The notes beneath the pieces are model-generated. The model was not told where the DNA came from. It saw nothing but the letters and a program-made list of their open reading frames with translations, and did not search any database. From Effrenium voratum (taxonomy: Eukaryota > Sar > Dinophyceae > Suessiales > Symbiodiniaceae): DNA of 64,000 nucleotides. Shown here in pieces: positions 30,752 through 41,985 of this stretch (position 1 is the first letter of the stretch; each line of letters begins with the position of its first letter). The stretch is taken from contig CAUJNA010001890.1 in assembly GCA_963377175.1 (NCBI GenBank), forward strand, positions 463,704 to 527,703, read 5' to 3'. Both the position numbers and the translations under genes were made by a program.

Positions 30752-32104
30752 CTGTCCCCCGGTTTTCAGGAGAGATCTCCAAAAAAGTCGTTTCCCTTTA
30801 AACACCCCCCTTCCCCAAAAAAAGAAACACAAACAACACAAGAAACACAAAACAGACAACCAATGGTTCCTTACAACAAAAAAACTCAAAGATCCAACTT
30901 TGAAATTTGGGGTATTTGCAACCCAAAGCTCTGGTTGGTGAATTCCCTTCTGGGCAGTTCCAAGGTTCGGGAACTTCTTTGGCAACTTCTTGGGCAACTT
31001 GAGGCTCACTGACCCCGAACATATCTGTCCCGGGGCGTCTTTCCCGGGGGGTCCCTAAAGATCTACCTGGACCCTGAAACTGCGCAGAAAACGGATGGAA
31101 CTTTCACCAACCAGAAGATGTGGGCTGCACAATCAAAACCTGGCTGGGACTGCTCCTTACTAACCTTCATCTACCCAGGCTTTGATTGTGGCTCATGTGG
31201 GCTGCACACCGGAGCTTTGTGAAGTCGGAGTTTTTTGAGGGTTTAGAAGCGGGACCGTGCGCAGCTTGGCACCAACTCAACCGGGATCCGAATGGGTAAG
31301 GCTGCTTCTTGGCTGAAGTTGGTATCTGTGTTGTGATGTTAAAGGAGAACCAAAAGGACACCCATGGTGTGGGGGTGCAACCTTAAAAAAAGGAAAACAC
31401 CCATATCCAGTTTGCACCAGTTGGTTGAATTCAGTAGTGCTTCATCCATCCCAACTGGTGCAGGATTTGGTTCATCAGCCATAAACAAAAGGCTTTCCTG
31501 GGCAAGTTCGCCACCAAGAGAAACTCAGACCCCTGATGACAAAAAATATGTTGCTTGCTGATTGAAAGGGAACGTGATGGAAGGTCAAGGCAAACCGTTC
31601 AGAGGTGAGCTAAGTCTGGCAATGCCCTTATGTTGCATCTCATCCTGAAAAAAAAACATGCCAAAGGAGAAATGTAAACGACCCACCCGCTTTCTAATGG
31701 AAGTGGATCGGAAGACCACCGTCCTCTTGAGGCCTCTCGCCTTGCATGATTGGCCACAACACATACCCCCAAACAATCAACACAACCATAAGTCGTTCCA
31801 AAAATCAAGAACCGATTTGTAGGTGGACAACAAAGCATCACCAAACCGAGAGGCACCTGCTCCGCAAAAACAACAAACACATCTCAATATGGCATTGTCC
31901 CTTGGGGGAGCTTTTCTGGGAGTTTGTCAAAATGGTTGATCTCCTTTAATTTTGGCATTTCAACGGGATTAAAGCAAACCACGAGAATTCGGGAAATCCT
32001 ATTTTTGGGTTCAGATCCCTTTTTCCTTGTCCCCCCCCCAACAACAAAAACAAAGAGAAACGGTTCCTTTTGATTTCCCTTTACAGACCCCCCCCCCCCG
32101 CTGC

Positions 32105-32173
32105 GCCCGCCAAGCCGACCCAAACCCAGTTTGAGACACCCCGTGCGAGCCGAGGCGCCAGTGGGCTGCGCGC
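32105..32173 (-). CDS. Exon candidate, unassigned
   Basis: After a GATCACAG acceptor the frame ARSPLAPRLARGVSNWVWVG then LAGAAG is hydrophobic and open. Two other frames are also open, so the protein is uncertain. It is followed by a C-rich run (G-rich on the coding strand) that blurs the 3' edge. Confidence 0.25.
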
Positions 32174-32413
32174 CTGTGATCGATCGCCGGCTCGCCGGCT
32201 CTTGGCTGGTGGTTCTCGTTTCATGGGTTCTGCGACGTCTTAAAAGGGGTGTTTTAGGGGACACCAAGCAAAACCGCCGATTTTCGGGGTCCCTATTTTT
32301 AAGTGGGTGTGGGGCAACAAGGTGTTGTTTAACGTCGTTTCAACCGGTTGTACAGTGGTTTTCATTTTGACCCAGACCCAAAGGAAGGTGTTTCTTTTTG
32401 TTGCTTTTTCAGG

Positions 32414-32511
32414 CTACCTAGAGTCTCCTAGTGCCCGTTAAAACATGGGGTCGCCCAAAAGAGAAGGAAAGGGTCATAGACCCATTTTGAAAGGGTCATG
32501 GAGACTCCAAG
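32414..32511 (+). repeat. Family A element, diverged core
   Basis: ctacctagagtctcc and ggagactccaag tips. Confidence 0.55.
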
Positions 32512-33123
32512 AAGGTGCTTTAACCATCCAAGCGGAAATTGGGGAGTCCAGTCTTGGTCCAAGTGATGGTCAAACTCGCTTAAAAGAGGGATCTTCCCAA
32601 GGTTTATTGACCCCCCAACCTTTGGATGCTTTCTGTAAGGCCCTCCACAAGTACCCTGACACAATTCATTCTCACTCCGATTGACTGGATCCGCTCACCT
32701 CTGGGAATTGTCATGCCCTGTTCCCGGTGCCAACGTCAGGATCTTCATGTTAAACATACAGTCCCGGACAGCCGCCGGAACATGCCGCCTAAGGGGATAC
32801 CCTCCTAATGTAGGTATGTTGATTTGTAGGATTTAAACATCAAAATGGCTGTGATGTTCCTTTTGATCCCTTTTAAAACCGATAAAACAAGGGTATTAAC
32901 TCGAAAAAAAGGAGAGACCCGTGTTGACAACCCGACAATTCATCTGTGCCTGCCCAGTGACTTGTGTCCTACACAGCTCAGCTATTGACGATGAATCCCA
33001 AGCCGGCAACATGGAGATTTACACGGGTGTGCATATGAAGCTCACTCAGCGGCCCTTTGGTGGGAAACAGATTGAAGGGAATAGCCGTAGCTATGCACAA
33101 ATAGATGTGTACATAAATGTGTT

Positions 33124-33290
33124 CCTTAAGTGACCAACCAACCCACCGGCCAACCAGCCAACCACACAAGCCAGCCAGCAAAGCTAAGCAAAGCAAAGCA
33201 AAGCAAGGCAAGGCAAAGCAAGCCAAAACACACGCCAGCACACGCAGGAAGCCAGGCAGGCAGGCACACAGGCAGGCGAGCAAGCATGGC
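33124..33290 (+). repeat. Low-complexity tetra/pentanucleotide tract
   Basis: Runs of ccaacc, agcaa/agcaaa and ggcaggca units without a fixed period. Confidence 0.7.
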
Positions 33291-33302
33291 TGAGGGCGGC
33301 AC

Positions 33303-33384
33303 GAGCTCTGATTGCTCCACTTGAAGGCCTCGGAGATGCGCGGAATGGGCGGCACGCGCCATCCATCCCCGTGGGCAGGGCGCC
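33303..33384 (-). CDS. Exon candidate, unassigned
   Basis: From a CTTGCAG acceptor the frame reads RPAHGDGWRVPPIPRISEAF then KWSNQSS, GC3 22 of 26, closing at a GTGCCG donor. A second minus frame (GALPTGMDGACRPFRASPRP) is open too. No domain is recognised. Confidence 0.4.
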
Positions 33385-33692
33385 CTGCAAGATGTTGGGT
33401 GAGACGTTTCTGCGCCAAGGGGAAAACCAAATGCAGGAAGCTGCCATGGTTGCGGGGCCTGAAAAAGACCACAGCGGCTTGTAAAGCTTCAAAAGGATGT
33501 GAATGCAATCATGGCCTCCCAGGAACCCTGGAATGAACTCAGCAGTTGCTGGAGGCCGCCGGTTTTGCAAACACTATTTCCCCTTGTCCTCAAAGGGAAA
33601 AGGATATCACTTTGAGGGTGAGGGGATTGAAGACTCCCGGCACACGGATCTGCACAATTCCACAGTTTCGAAACCTCAAAACCAACCTTGCT

Positions 33693-33786
33693 TTCTGCTC
33701 CCCTGCTAAAAGCTTAACTTTTAGTGGTTTAGTGGAAAACCCACTAGTTGGCAAAAAGTTAAAGTCCTAACAGCCAAGCAAAATGC
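33693..33786 (+). repeat. Family C-prime element
   Basis: Starts tctgctcccctgctaaaagc, ends gccaagcaaaatg. Nearly identical to 39,981-40,072; weaker copies at 4,590-4,686 and 39,328-39,429. Confidence 0.65.
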
Positions 33787-33890
33787 ACCAAACCAACTCT
33801 TTCTCTAAATGTGACTGGCCCAGTCCGTCGCGCAACATTGCTTGGATCAGACTCCCCGAGCAAACCTTGATCAGACACACCAAGTAAACC

Positions 33891-34007
33891 CTTGCTGGTG
33901 CTCAGCAGGGAATGAGGGAATGACCCTGAAAAACCGCCCCTTCTGGTTTCCGTTCAGGGGAACCCTGGGTTCAGTCCAACTCATTCCCTGCCTATCGCCC
34001 CAGCAAG
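33891..34007 (+). repeat. Family F element
   Basis: Inverted tips CTTGCTGGtGCtcagCAGGGAATGA and TCATTCCCTGcctatcGCcCCAGCAAG. Other copies: 12,371-12,503, 24,199-24,420, 27,970-28,099, 46,016-46,135 and 49,389-49,530, in both orientations. Confidence 0.6.
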
Positions 34008-34025
34008 AAAAGGGCAAATGAGGAA

Positions 34026-34120
34026 CCTTTCTGGACCCTCAACAAAATCTCAAACATTGGATCTTGCAACCCAAAAGAACCGTGAATGTCCCTTTTCTAT
34101 GGGTAGCTTGAGGGTCCAGG
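34026..34120 (+). repeat. Family D element
   Basis: tctggaccctcaacaaaat to gtagcttgagggtccagg. Confidence 0.55.
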
Positions 34121-34190
34121 TCCAAAAAACCTCCTTTGCTCCGAGCAAACGTTTGACCCGACTCCGCGGAACGCACCATGCGCGCTCCTG

Positions 34191-34302
34191 CCATTTGCTT
34201 TTTCGCCCCCTGGAGAAAAAACATATTTCCAGTAGTGATAGATGCCCTTTAGCACCAACAGGGGAAAGAAAAACACAAAAACATATTAGTTTCCGAAAAT
34301 GG
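34191..34302 (+). repeat. Family G element next to the TM exon at 34,327
   Basis: ccatttgctttttcgccccctggag...atatttccagtagtgatag...gaaaatgg. Confidence 0.6.
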
Positions 34303-34326
34303 AAGGCGCGGTTCGATCGTTCGCGC

Positions 34327-34407
34327 CCGCGGTCTCCAGCTGGGCCTTCCCGCTGCCAGGGCCGACACTCCCGCCGCGCCGAGGAGCAGCGCCGCGATGC
34401 TCCAGGC
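34327..34407 (-). CDS. Transmembrane exon candidate, unassigned
   Basis: The exon is 81 nt, 27 codons, phase 0 to 0. It reads AWSIAALLLGAAGVSALAAG then RPSWRPR, a clear membrane helix followed by a basic stop-transfer stretch. The acceptor is ATCGAG and the donor GCGCGA, identical to the GC donor of the AAAP TM3 exon. A family G repeat (34,191-34,302) lies just beyond the donor. It shows that the unassigned stretch encodes at least one membrane protein. Confidence 0.45.
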
Positions 34408-34932
34408 CTCGATCGGTCACCGAAGATCCCTGGGGAACCGAAGAACCCGTCTCTTTTTTGTTGTTTTCGTTGGAGGGACCCCCAAAACATGTGGTTTATA
34501 TGTGTTGCAGGGACCCCCCCCAAAAAAAAGACAAAACGCAGTTTATATTTGGCTTCCCAAATTGTTGGAACACTCCAAAGAAGTGGTTTCCATTACAACC
34601 ATGGATGATATAACCTACTGAGGGGGTTGAGCATCCAAGTGGCCCCAAAAGTCACGTACCCAGGCGGCGTTTGACTCATGCCCTGAGTGGTGAAGTTCAG
34701 GCACTTGGGTTTGGATTGGACTTTCCGACCTTCTTGGTGGATCGGTGGAACTTCTTGTTTCCGGGAAACTGGGAGACCACCCCCAAATCTCCAAACACCA
34801 AACCACCAATTCAGGGAGGCTGAGAGGGAGTGAGCTGAAATGAAAGCCCAGAGGCTTGGAACCGGGACATGTGACATGTGTCAGCTCCGGAAGACACATT
34901 CAAGAGACCAAAGGCTTGGTCAATGAAGCCAT

Positions 34933-35041
34933 CTACCTGGACCCTCAAGACTCCCTTACATCCCTTAATCACATTGGATGTTGCCCCAAAATTGTGGGGT
35001 GACTTCCCTGTTTTCTATTGGCAGTTTGAGGGTTCAGGTAG
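34933..35041 (+). repeat. Family D element, full tips
   Basis: ctacctggaccctcaagac to gtttgagggttcaggtag, core ttgccccaaaattgtggggtg. Confidence 0.6.
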
Positions 35042-35196
35042 GGTTCAAAGATACTTCCTGATTGAGGGCTGACAGCAGATGCAACCAACTGATGATCCAC
35101 AACGGACGCTTTGGAAGACCTGACCATCCCCTTGCTTGGCTTGTCCCGGCCCAAGGATCTGCACGAACTCATCAATTGTCTTGGTTTCCAAACATG

Positions 35197-35319
35197 CTGT
35201 GGATGGACGAAATCCATTTCGCACCACCTAACCCTGATATGACTCCCCTGTAAATACCAACCAGCAATGGGTTTCCCATGGTTTCAAAGTGGAGCCAAAT
35301 GGATTTGGTCCGTCCACAG
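35197..35319 (+). repeat. Family B element
   Basis: Tips ctgtggatggacgaaatcc and gtccgtccacag; core cccctgtaaataccaacc. Confidence 0.6.
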
Positions 35320-35419
35320 TGGCCTTGTTGCGCGTCTCTTTGAACAAATGAACCCAGAAAAGCTCGGGATGAGAATGACCGTGGAAATCGTTGGCAGCCC
35401 CTGGATCAGGAAGCTAACA

Positions 35420-35495
35420 TGGCAGGCAATCAAATGCCTGCGCCGCTCTTGGGGTTGCAGGCTGGGACCGAAACCCAGAGACCGACCCCGGCGAA
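35420..35495 (-). CDS. Weak exon candidate, unassigned
   Basis: The minus frame RRGRSLGFGPSLQPQERRRH is moderately GC3-rich between a family A copy (35,504-35,591) and a family B copy (35,197-35,319). Edges are not resolved and no function is recognised. Confidence 0.2.
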
Positions 35496-35503
35496 TTGGG
35501 TAG

Positions 35504-35591
35504 CCACCTGGTCTCCATGACCGAATGGGGTCATTACCCCAAACAACGGGGGTCACGGACCCATCTTTAAAGAGTCATGGAGACTCCGTAG
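35504..35591 (+). repeat. Family A element, shortened
   Basis: ccacctggtctcc and ggagactccgtag tips; core ggggtcattacccc. Confidence 0.55.
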
Positions 35592-36873
35592 GGCTTTCTG
35601 AGCCTGGTGCTTTCGGCCCCAAGTTGCAACCCATGTGGCCCGAATCTCAACAGTGGGTCTTTGGCCGGGGTTCTGGAGTCCGCTTCCCGCCATTTGACTG
35701 CGGCCGCTTCGCATGTCCAACGTACAGTTGGTACATATATGAACCCTGGGGTTCGGGGGCCTTAAAAAGAAAGGCCTTTGGGAAGCGGCCGTGAAATGTG
35801 GGGAACGTCCTTTGTTTGCAAGCTGGACGCTTTTCATTGGGTTGACAGTTTTGTGTTGGCCGCATTAGTAGCCACATGGCTTTGCAGTGCTTGTGGCTGA
35901 AAAGTACGCTTTCCAACGCCTCGCGAAAACCATGTAGACATGTTGAAGCTGGTCAATGCTCAAGGTCTTCAACGTTGTGGGATTTCTAGAGGCGTTGATC
36001 ATGGGCTTAGCAGTGGGAAATCGACAAGGGAAAAGCGTGAAAATACCGTGAAATTGGCGTGAACGCCCTTTTTTGCAGTGAAAGACCGTGAAACGCCGTG
36101 AAATTTGGCAGGCGAAAAACCAGTCGCATTCGTCCTGGCTGGCGTTGTTTTCTGCTGGGGTTGAAAAGGTCTTGCTGAATGGATGTTTCGGGAAGACCAT
36201 GATTGTTCCATTGATGATGCAGAAATTTGCTGCTTTAACGTTGAGGCCTTCGCAAGTCTTGCTTGGTGTGGAAACGGCTTGTTGCTGACGATGTACAGTT
36301 GGAATTCCACCCAGGCCCACATCCCCCAGCTAGTCAAACAAAGGATGTTCATGTAACGGCCTTTGTTTTAAAAGCCTTTTACCCCCCAGGGTGAACATAG
36401 GGTCGGTGTTTTCTCTGGTTGAACCATATGTGCTAACTCTCGATTGCAAACCGTACCCAAAACATGGTCATGCGGTAGAGAACTTACGACTTACGACCCA
36501 CCCCTATTGGCTTGGATTGGTGGGATCTGGGAAGTTAAGCTAAGACTGCTTTCTCAAGTACAAGAACAGGGACCCAACCCGCCAAGACCCCTCCCCACAA
36601 CAAGCAGACCCTCTTTGGCGAACAAAGCGACCAAACAACTTCCCTTGTTCAACCCAACCTGCACACCTGAATAAGGCTTGCGGATGGACATGTGGCCAAG
36701 ACTGACCCCAAAGGACCTGGAAACAACTCCTGGCATGCCGGCAGGTTTCCCTTTGGAAAACCAAACCCAACCACAAAACCAACGAAAGATCTAAACCTAA
36801 GGAACCGGACCATTGGCCGGGACCCGACGAAGCGGCCCTACGGCCCTTTTGAAGTACCGGCAAGGTCGCGCAC

Positions 36874-36949
36874 GCGTCGTCTTCGAGCGGAATTTCTGGG
36901 TGTCCCGGGCGAGCCAGGGGTAGGAGAAGCGCAAGGAGAAGGACAAGGC
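36874..36949 (-). CDS. Exon candidate, unassigned
   Basis: The frame is very GC3-rich and reads ALSFSLRFSYPWLARDTQKF RSKTT from an AACTCAG acceptor to a GTGCGC donor (76 nt). Two other minus frames are open over the island, but their third positions are less biased. No domain is recognised. The donor matches the GTGCG type seen at other exons here. Confidence 0.4.
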
Positions 36950-37822
36950 CTGAGTTTTGTGCGATTCCCTTCCGGCCGAGTCGCTTTGTCCTTCTTTTTT
37001 TCTTCCGAAGGGTTCCCTTTGATGGTTTTTTTGAAAGGACCCCACATAAGCCGAGGTATACGGACCCAACAGCTCCAGCACCTGGAGCCGAATCTCCTTT
37101 TACAGGCCTCCCTGAAAGCGGGGCCCCAAACCACAGCCACATCGTCTTTTTTGGGGACCCCCCAAAATGTGGTGGGTTTTCGTGGTTGGTGTTCCTTGTC
37201 AAAAAACAAGGGTACACTCAAACAAAGACAGCGTCTATAGTTTGTGTCCCAAAGCGGAATCCAAGGCCACCTACGGGTTTGGGTGGACGTGATTCCCGAT
37301 GTTTCCTAACATGACACAGAAGCCAAAGGGTGATGTCTGAACCATCCACGAGGAGGAATACATGGGAAACTCTGTCATCCGGTTGGAACCGCGCGGAACA
37401 AAATTCAGCAAAATGCACAAGTGGATCTCAGGCAAAGTTGCGGGGTTATGAGGGATTCAACTCCTTCTGAGGAAGTAGCTTGTCAGTCAGTATCGGTCAC
37501 ATTGAAATGGGATGTGAAGAAACAATGCCCAGTGGATCCCAGTTAATTATCAGCATATTTTCCAGGTTCTTTCAAAAGTTTGGTTTTATTAGATCCCTGC
37601 TACAAAGGTAGATGGACTCACTGGGACACTAATGATGAAAGTAAACAAGGCAAGCTAAGTCTGGCAACGTACCTGCGGTCATTTTAATCTTTGGACCATG
37701 GTTGAAAGGGTAACTAACGATTGGACATGAAATTCTGATGTCCCTTTCGGGTCCCTAGTTGAAATTCATGCCAACCAACTCTCAAAATGTTCAAAAAACC
37801 TGGACTCTCAAGTTTGACTGGG

Positions 37823-37918
37823 CACCTGGACTCTCAAAACATCCAACTTAAAAGTGTGTTATTGCTCAAAATTATGGGGTGAAGTCCCATTTTTACGGGT
37901 TGTTTGAGGGTCCAGGTA
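37823..37918 (+). repeat. Family D element
   Basis: cacctggactctcaaaac to gtttgagggtccaggta. Confidence 0.6.
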
Positions 37919-38105
37919 TGTAAGGCACTTTTCGAGGGGACTTGTGAATTTGGGATATTCACCGCTTTAAGTAGGGTGAAAACGCAAGCACAGACCATGC
38001 TGAAGCCTCCCTACCAAGTTCGGTGGGATAGCTTCCGACGGTTTGGTACACAGACCCCACAGACCCCATTCTCTGCAAAAGGAACCACAGAGCCACTGTG
38101 TTCTG

Positions 38106-38232
38106 GAGTGGATGGTCGAAATCCATTTCGCACTTGAAACCATGAGAAAACATTGTTTGCTGGTATTTACAGGGGAATCGTATCATTCCAGGGTTTCTCA
38201 GGTGGTGCGAAATGCATTTCGTCCGTCCACAG
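38106..38232 (-). repeat. Family B element, reverse orientation
   Basis: Left tip gtggatggtcgaaatcc, right tip ttcgtccgtccacag; core gctggtatttacaggggaatc. Confidence 0.6.
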
Positions 38233-38819
38233 TATCGGCTTAGGACTGCTCTTGGCCACCACTTTTGAGGTTCCCCAAAATTCAGATCGCCACATGTGCT
38301 CCTTCAATTGGGAGCTGTGGGAACAAACAAAAGGAATTCGAAGTTGACGAATCTTTCAAAGTCATACTGTGCATGGCTGCAAAATCCATCCCGCGCCACG
38401 CAATGAAACTATGCAAAGCAAACCATCCTGAAGTCTCCTTCTGACCCTCTGAAAATGGGCCCATGACCCATTTCTTTGTTTAATCCCCCCCCCCCAATTT
38501 TTCAGGGAATGGGTCCATGACCCATTTCTTCATTTTGGGCAACGCCCAACTCCATTCTTTTCGCCGGAAGGATCGAGACGCCAGGGAAAAGAACCTTCGT
38601 TGGCCTTCGGCCTTCGGGAACTCCTCGGGTTTCGTTGGCCATGGGTCAAAATCCAAAATTCCGGTTAGCCCCGAGTGAGCATCCGATTCAATCCAACGAC
38701 TAAAATAGGAAGCCTAAAATGGGTGGTGAATTCACCAATCTCAACCAAAATGGGATCCCAAAACGGTTTTGACAACCACGAAAATCCAACGACTGAAATG
38801 GGTGAATTCGCCTACCCCA

Positions 38820-38927
38820 ACCTAGGCTGGAATTAGGACCCCAACAAAAAGTTTATCTTTTTTGACTGGCTGGTGGAAAACAAAGGGACCCCAAAAAAGC
38901 AAAACAACCAAAAGGGGAGCTAATTCT
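38820..38927 (+). repeat. Family I element
   Basis: ctaggctggaattaggacccc...gtggaaaacaaaggg...ggggagctaattct. Confidence 0.55.
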
Positions 38928-39211
38928 ATAGGGAAGATACCTGGACCCTTTTAAGTTAGAAATTTCGAGGTTCCAGGTACTTCCCCTCGCGAATTCCGCT
39001 TTCAGCCCAGCGGTTTGACCGCCAAGCGGACGCAAAAAGGTACCTTAAAAACTCGCTTCCCGAGTTGATTGGCCAAAAAAAGTCCAAACGTTTTGTTTGC
39101 CACCAAAATGGTCTTCCCAAAAAGTGACTAAAGTCCATGAACTCAGGGAGTGAGAAAACGGCTTTGACAGCGAGTTCCTTGGGATCCTCGGGCGCCGGCC
39201 CAGAAGGTCAC

Positions 39212-39275
39212 CCCAAAGGCTGCCCAAGGCCTCGGAGAGACGCCGCTTGAAGCCCCAAGGCCAGGCCCCTCGGTA
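39212..39275 (-). CDS. Exon candidate, unassigned
   Basis: After a GCCGCCAG acceptor the frame reads YRGAWPWGFKRRLSEALGSL then W, closing at a GTGACC donor. If the exon continues past that donor the frame gives GSLWGDLLGRRPR. This loosely resembles the G.l.DR.GRR loop of major facilitator transporters, but the resemblance is too short to assign. GC3 is high (27 of 36 over the longer version). Confidence 0.4.
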
Positions 39276-39436
39276 CTGGCGGCAAAATCCGCTTCTCGCA
39301 CCACGAAATGAAACCTCGGTGGCGAAATCTGCGAAGCCCTGCTAAAAGTGACGAACTTTTCGTGTTTTTTTTTTACGGAAAACCGGTTCGTTGGCAAACA
39401 AGTTGAAGTCCTAACAGCCAAGCAAAATGCACCAAA

Positions 39437-39538
39437 GGAAACCATGGTTGAAACCATTTCTTGTTGGTCTTTACAGGGGAATCGGTTCTCATTCCAGGGT
39501 TTGTTAGGTGGTGCGAAATGCACTTCGTCCGTCCACAG
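39437..39538 (-). repeat. Family B element, left tip displaced
   Basis: Core tgttggtctttacaggggaatc and right tip cacttcgtccgtccacag are clear. Its left part abuts a family C-prime copy. Confidence 0.5.
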
Positions 39539-39980
39539 TATGGAGGTTACCCAGTGAGTCCATTTGCACGGCTTTTTGTAGGTAATAGGTAACCAAGACC
39601 ATGTGTTCATGCGTACACGCACATAATATTCCTTCAACAACTTAGTTGGTTGCTGGTTGCGTGAGAGACTCAACACCAAAACGGGGCACGGTACAATAGG
39701 TAAGCCTGGCAAATAGGTAAGCCTGGCAAGGTATACATCGTGTATCCCGATGTTCGACAGGAACATGAAACCAGTCCAACCATTGTGACAAGGGTAGGAG
39801 GCAACCTTGAACAATGGGAACGCAAGGACCCGACCCGACCAAATTTTCGACCCACGCGGTTTGCTCGTTGTTCGGAGCAAATGAATTGGTGTGTCTTGAC
39901 CCCTTTTTTGAGCTTCCGTTTAAAACCACCACAGGGTCCCGGGACCCTGAAAAAGAGACAGACCCGTCTTGGTTGCGAAA

Positions 39981-40072
39981 TCTGCTCCCCTGCTAAAAGC
40001 TTAACTTTTAGTGGTTTAATGGAAAACCCATTCGTTGGCAAAAAGTTAAAGTCCTAACATCCAAGCAAAATG
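39981..40072 (+). repeat. Family C-prime element
   Basis: About five differences in 92 bp from the copy at 33,693-33,786, counted by eye. Confidence 0.65.
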
Positions 40073-40401
40073 AAACAAAGCCGTATAATCTCTACTGGAC
40101 CAAGGAGTAAAGGCGCGGGCTTCTCTGTCATCAAAACCTGGTAACCCTGTGAAGACTCTGGCGGAACTAAGCTGTCGAGGGGCTGTTCAAAGGGGTGTCC
40201 CTGACTAAGCTGTGCAAATAAGTTGGAAGCACCAAGTCTGGATGAAGTTTGGGGTCCCTCACGAGACAACCCTCTGGATGGCTGTTTGCAGGTGAGCGGG
40301 AGAACAAGGTTCAACCAAAAGTTAGAAAGTCCAAAGTTCCGACTGCTGGGTGTTTCTCTTTCTCAACATATCCCCTAAAAAAAACCTTAGGTTTTGCTTG
40401 G

Positions 40402-40485
40402 GAAGCTGAGAGAGGCCCTGGCACCAAGAAGTTCGCGAAGACGGCCACCAAGTTCAGCCGCGGCCTGAACGAACCCCCCCTCCCC
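40402..40485 (-). CDS. Hydrophobic exon candidate, unassigned
   Basis: The reading frame SFRPRLNLVAVFANFLVPGP is hydrophobic, with 19 of 24 codons ending in G or C. An alternative frame (FVQAAAELGGRLRELLGARA) is also open, so the protein is uncertain. Exon edges were not resolved. Confidence 0.3.
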
Positions 40486-41445
40486 CAGTTGGCCCATGGG
40501 CACGAAACAACGGGCCCCATTTGTTGGGACCCCAGACAAAATTGGCATTCACAACCACAATATTGGGTTGCGAAAAAAATGTTAAGTTGGAATTTGGAGG
40601 GTCCATGTAGACTGAAACCCAGAAGTGTCCATTTTCGGGACATCAACGAATCAACTGGGTTTAAGCACGCCCTTGAAAACTGGGTCTACCAACAAAAATA
40701 CGGGGCCACCCCAAAGAAGGGCCTGGGTGGCTGTCCCGAAAAAAGCGAAAAGGGACACCTCTGGGTGAAATCCTAGGCCAAGCAAAAGGAGCCCTACGGC
40801 TCCCAATGCCAAGGTTCAGGGAATGGGCCGTCAACCGATGCTACGTTGGCAGAATCCGAACAACATCCCAAGCAAGGATCACAACCTCGACCCTCGAAAA
40901 ATCCGACTTAACATGGGACAACTTGTAACCCCCATTTTATGGGAATTGGTGAATTCCAGCTCCTTTTTTATGGGTAGTTCGAGGGGCAGGGAGACATCCA
41001 AACATGCCTCCACCCTCCGTTCCTTCCTTTCGATTCCGCAAGAACATGCCGGAGTGCCCGAAAGCGCGTGACTTTGGGTTCGCCTGTGCTTGTCATAGTC
41101 TCATGGACCCTCACAAGAATCTCGACCCACCCAGGTGCCCTTCACAGATGAACCTCTTTCAACAGACCTGCCAGGCTGTTAACTTCCCTCAGCTCCCATG
41201 TCGGTGACAAAGGGTAGAACCTCTTTCTAACACGAAACTCACTATCCATTATGAGCGCTTGAAGCTCATTGGCGTTGTAAGACGCTCAAGGTTTTGTCTT
41301 AGACTGCAACCCCTAACATTAACCTTTTGTTGGTTCACAAAGAACATGAAGACTCAGAAAGGCCCAAAAGGCGAGAACACGTTGCGTCGTGTATTGAGGC
41401 CTTCTTGTGATCCAGCTAGGGCTAGTGCATTTCTGTGTGTCCTTA

Positions 41446-41561
41446 GTGTGGATGGACGAGATCCATTTCGCGCCGCTTTGAAACCATGGTTGCAACCATT
41501 TGTTGGTATTTGCAGGGACATCGGTTCTCATTCCAGGGTGCTGCGCACAAATTGTCCACAG
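41446..41561 (-). repeat. Family B element, reverse orientation
   Basis: Left gtgtggatggacgagatcc; core ttgttggtatttgcaggg; decayed right tip ttgtccacag. Confidence 0.55.
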
Positions 41562-41760
41562 CAAGAAGGTGCGGACCGAACCCTTCGTGGATGGGGCCTT
41601 TGGTGTCCTTGCTATGGGGATAGATCCTGTACCCAGGTTTTCTAGTAGGGTGTCAGCACGTGTCTGAGGTCCCGTGCTTTCCAAAGCCGCTGTCGAGCGA
41701 CACCTGCGGCTTGGTGTTACCTAGAAAACATTGGCTTCTCACAACTTCCCCAGCATCCAA

Positions 41761-41869
41761 CTACCTGGAGTCTCCATGACCTGAATCAAGAATGGGGATC
41801 CATGACCCATTTCCTTATTTTGGGTAATGACCAACCATTTTTAACGGGTCCTTAGGAGACTCGAGGTAG
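41761..41869 (-). repeat. Family A element, reverse orientation
   Basis: ctacctggagtctcc and aggagactcgaggtag tips; the core ttattttgggtaatgaccaacc is inverted relative to other copies. Confidence 0.6.
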
Positions 41870-41904
41870 CGCTATGGGGGGTCCAGGTATTGCCTTGACC
41901 CCAC

Positions 41905-41985
41905 AAAAACAGCCAGCTGGCTCCCAGTCCGGAGCGGTCCTTGCCAGTGCCATAAGTCTGCGGCCTCGCTGCGAAAGGAAACCAG
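41905..41985 (-). CDS. Exon candidate, unassigned
   Basis: The minus frame after a CTCCCAG acceptor reads LVSFRSEAADLWHWQGPL and is moderately GC3-rich. The frame is also open upstream (VFWPVSGEKQKAVPAPS). No domain is recognised. Family A copies flank it on both sides (41,761-41,869 and about 42,045-42,115). Confidence 0.3.

Noticed and set aside
36540..37217. 225-codon minus open frame
   Set aside because: The GC3-rich island within it reads better in another frame (36,874-36,949); the rest is repeat-like.
39143..39880. 245-codon minus open frame
   Set aside because: It runs through a family B copy and a C-prime copy; the exon at 39,212-39,275 uses a different frame.
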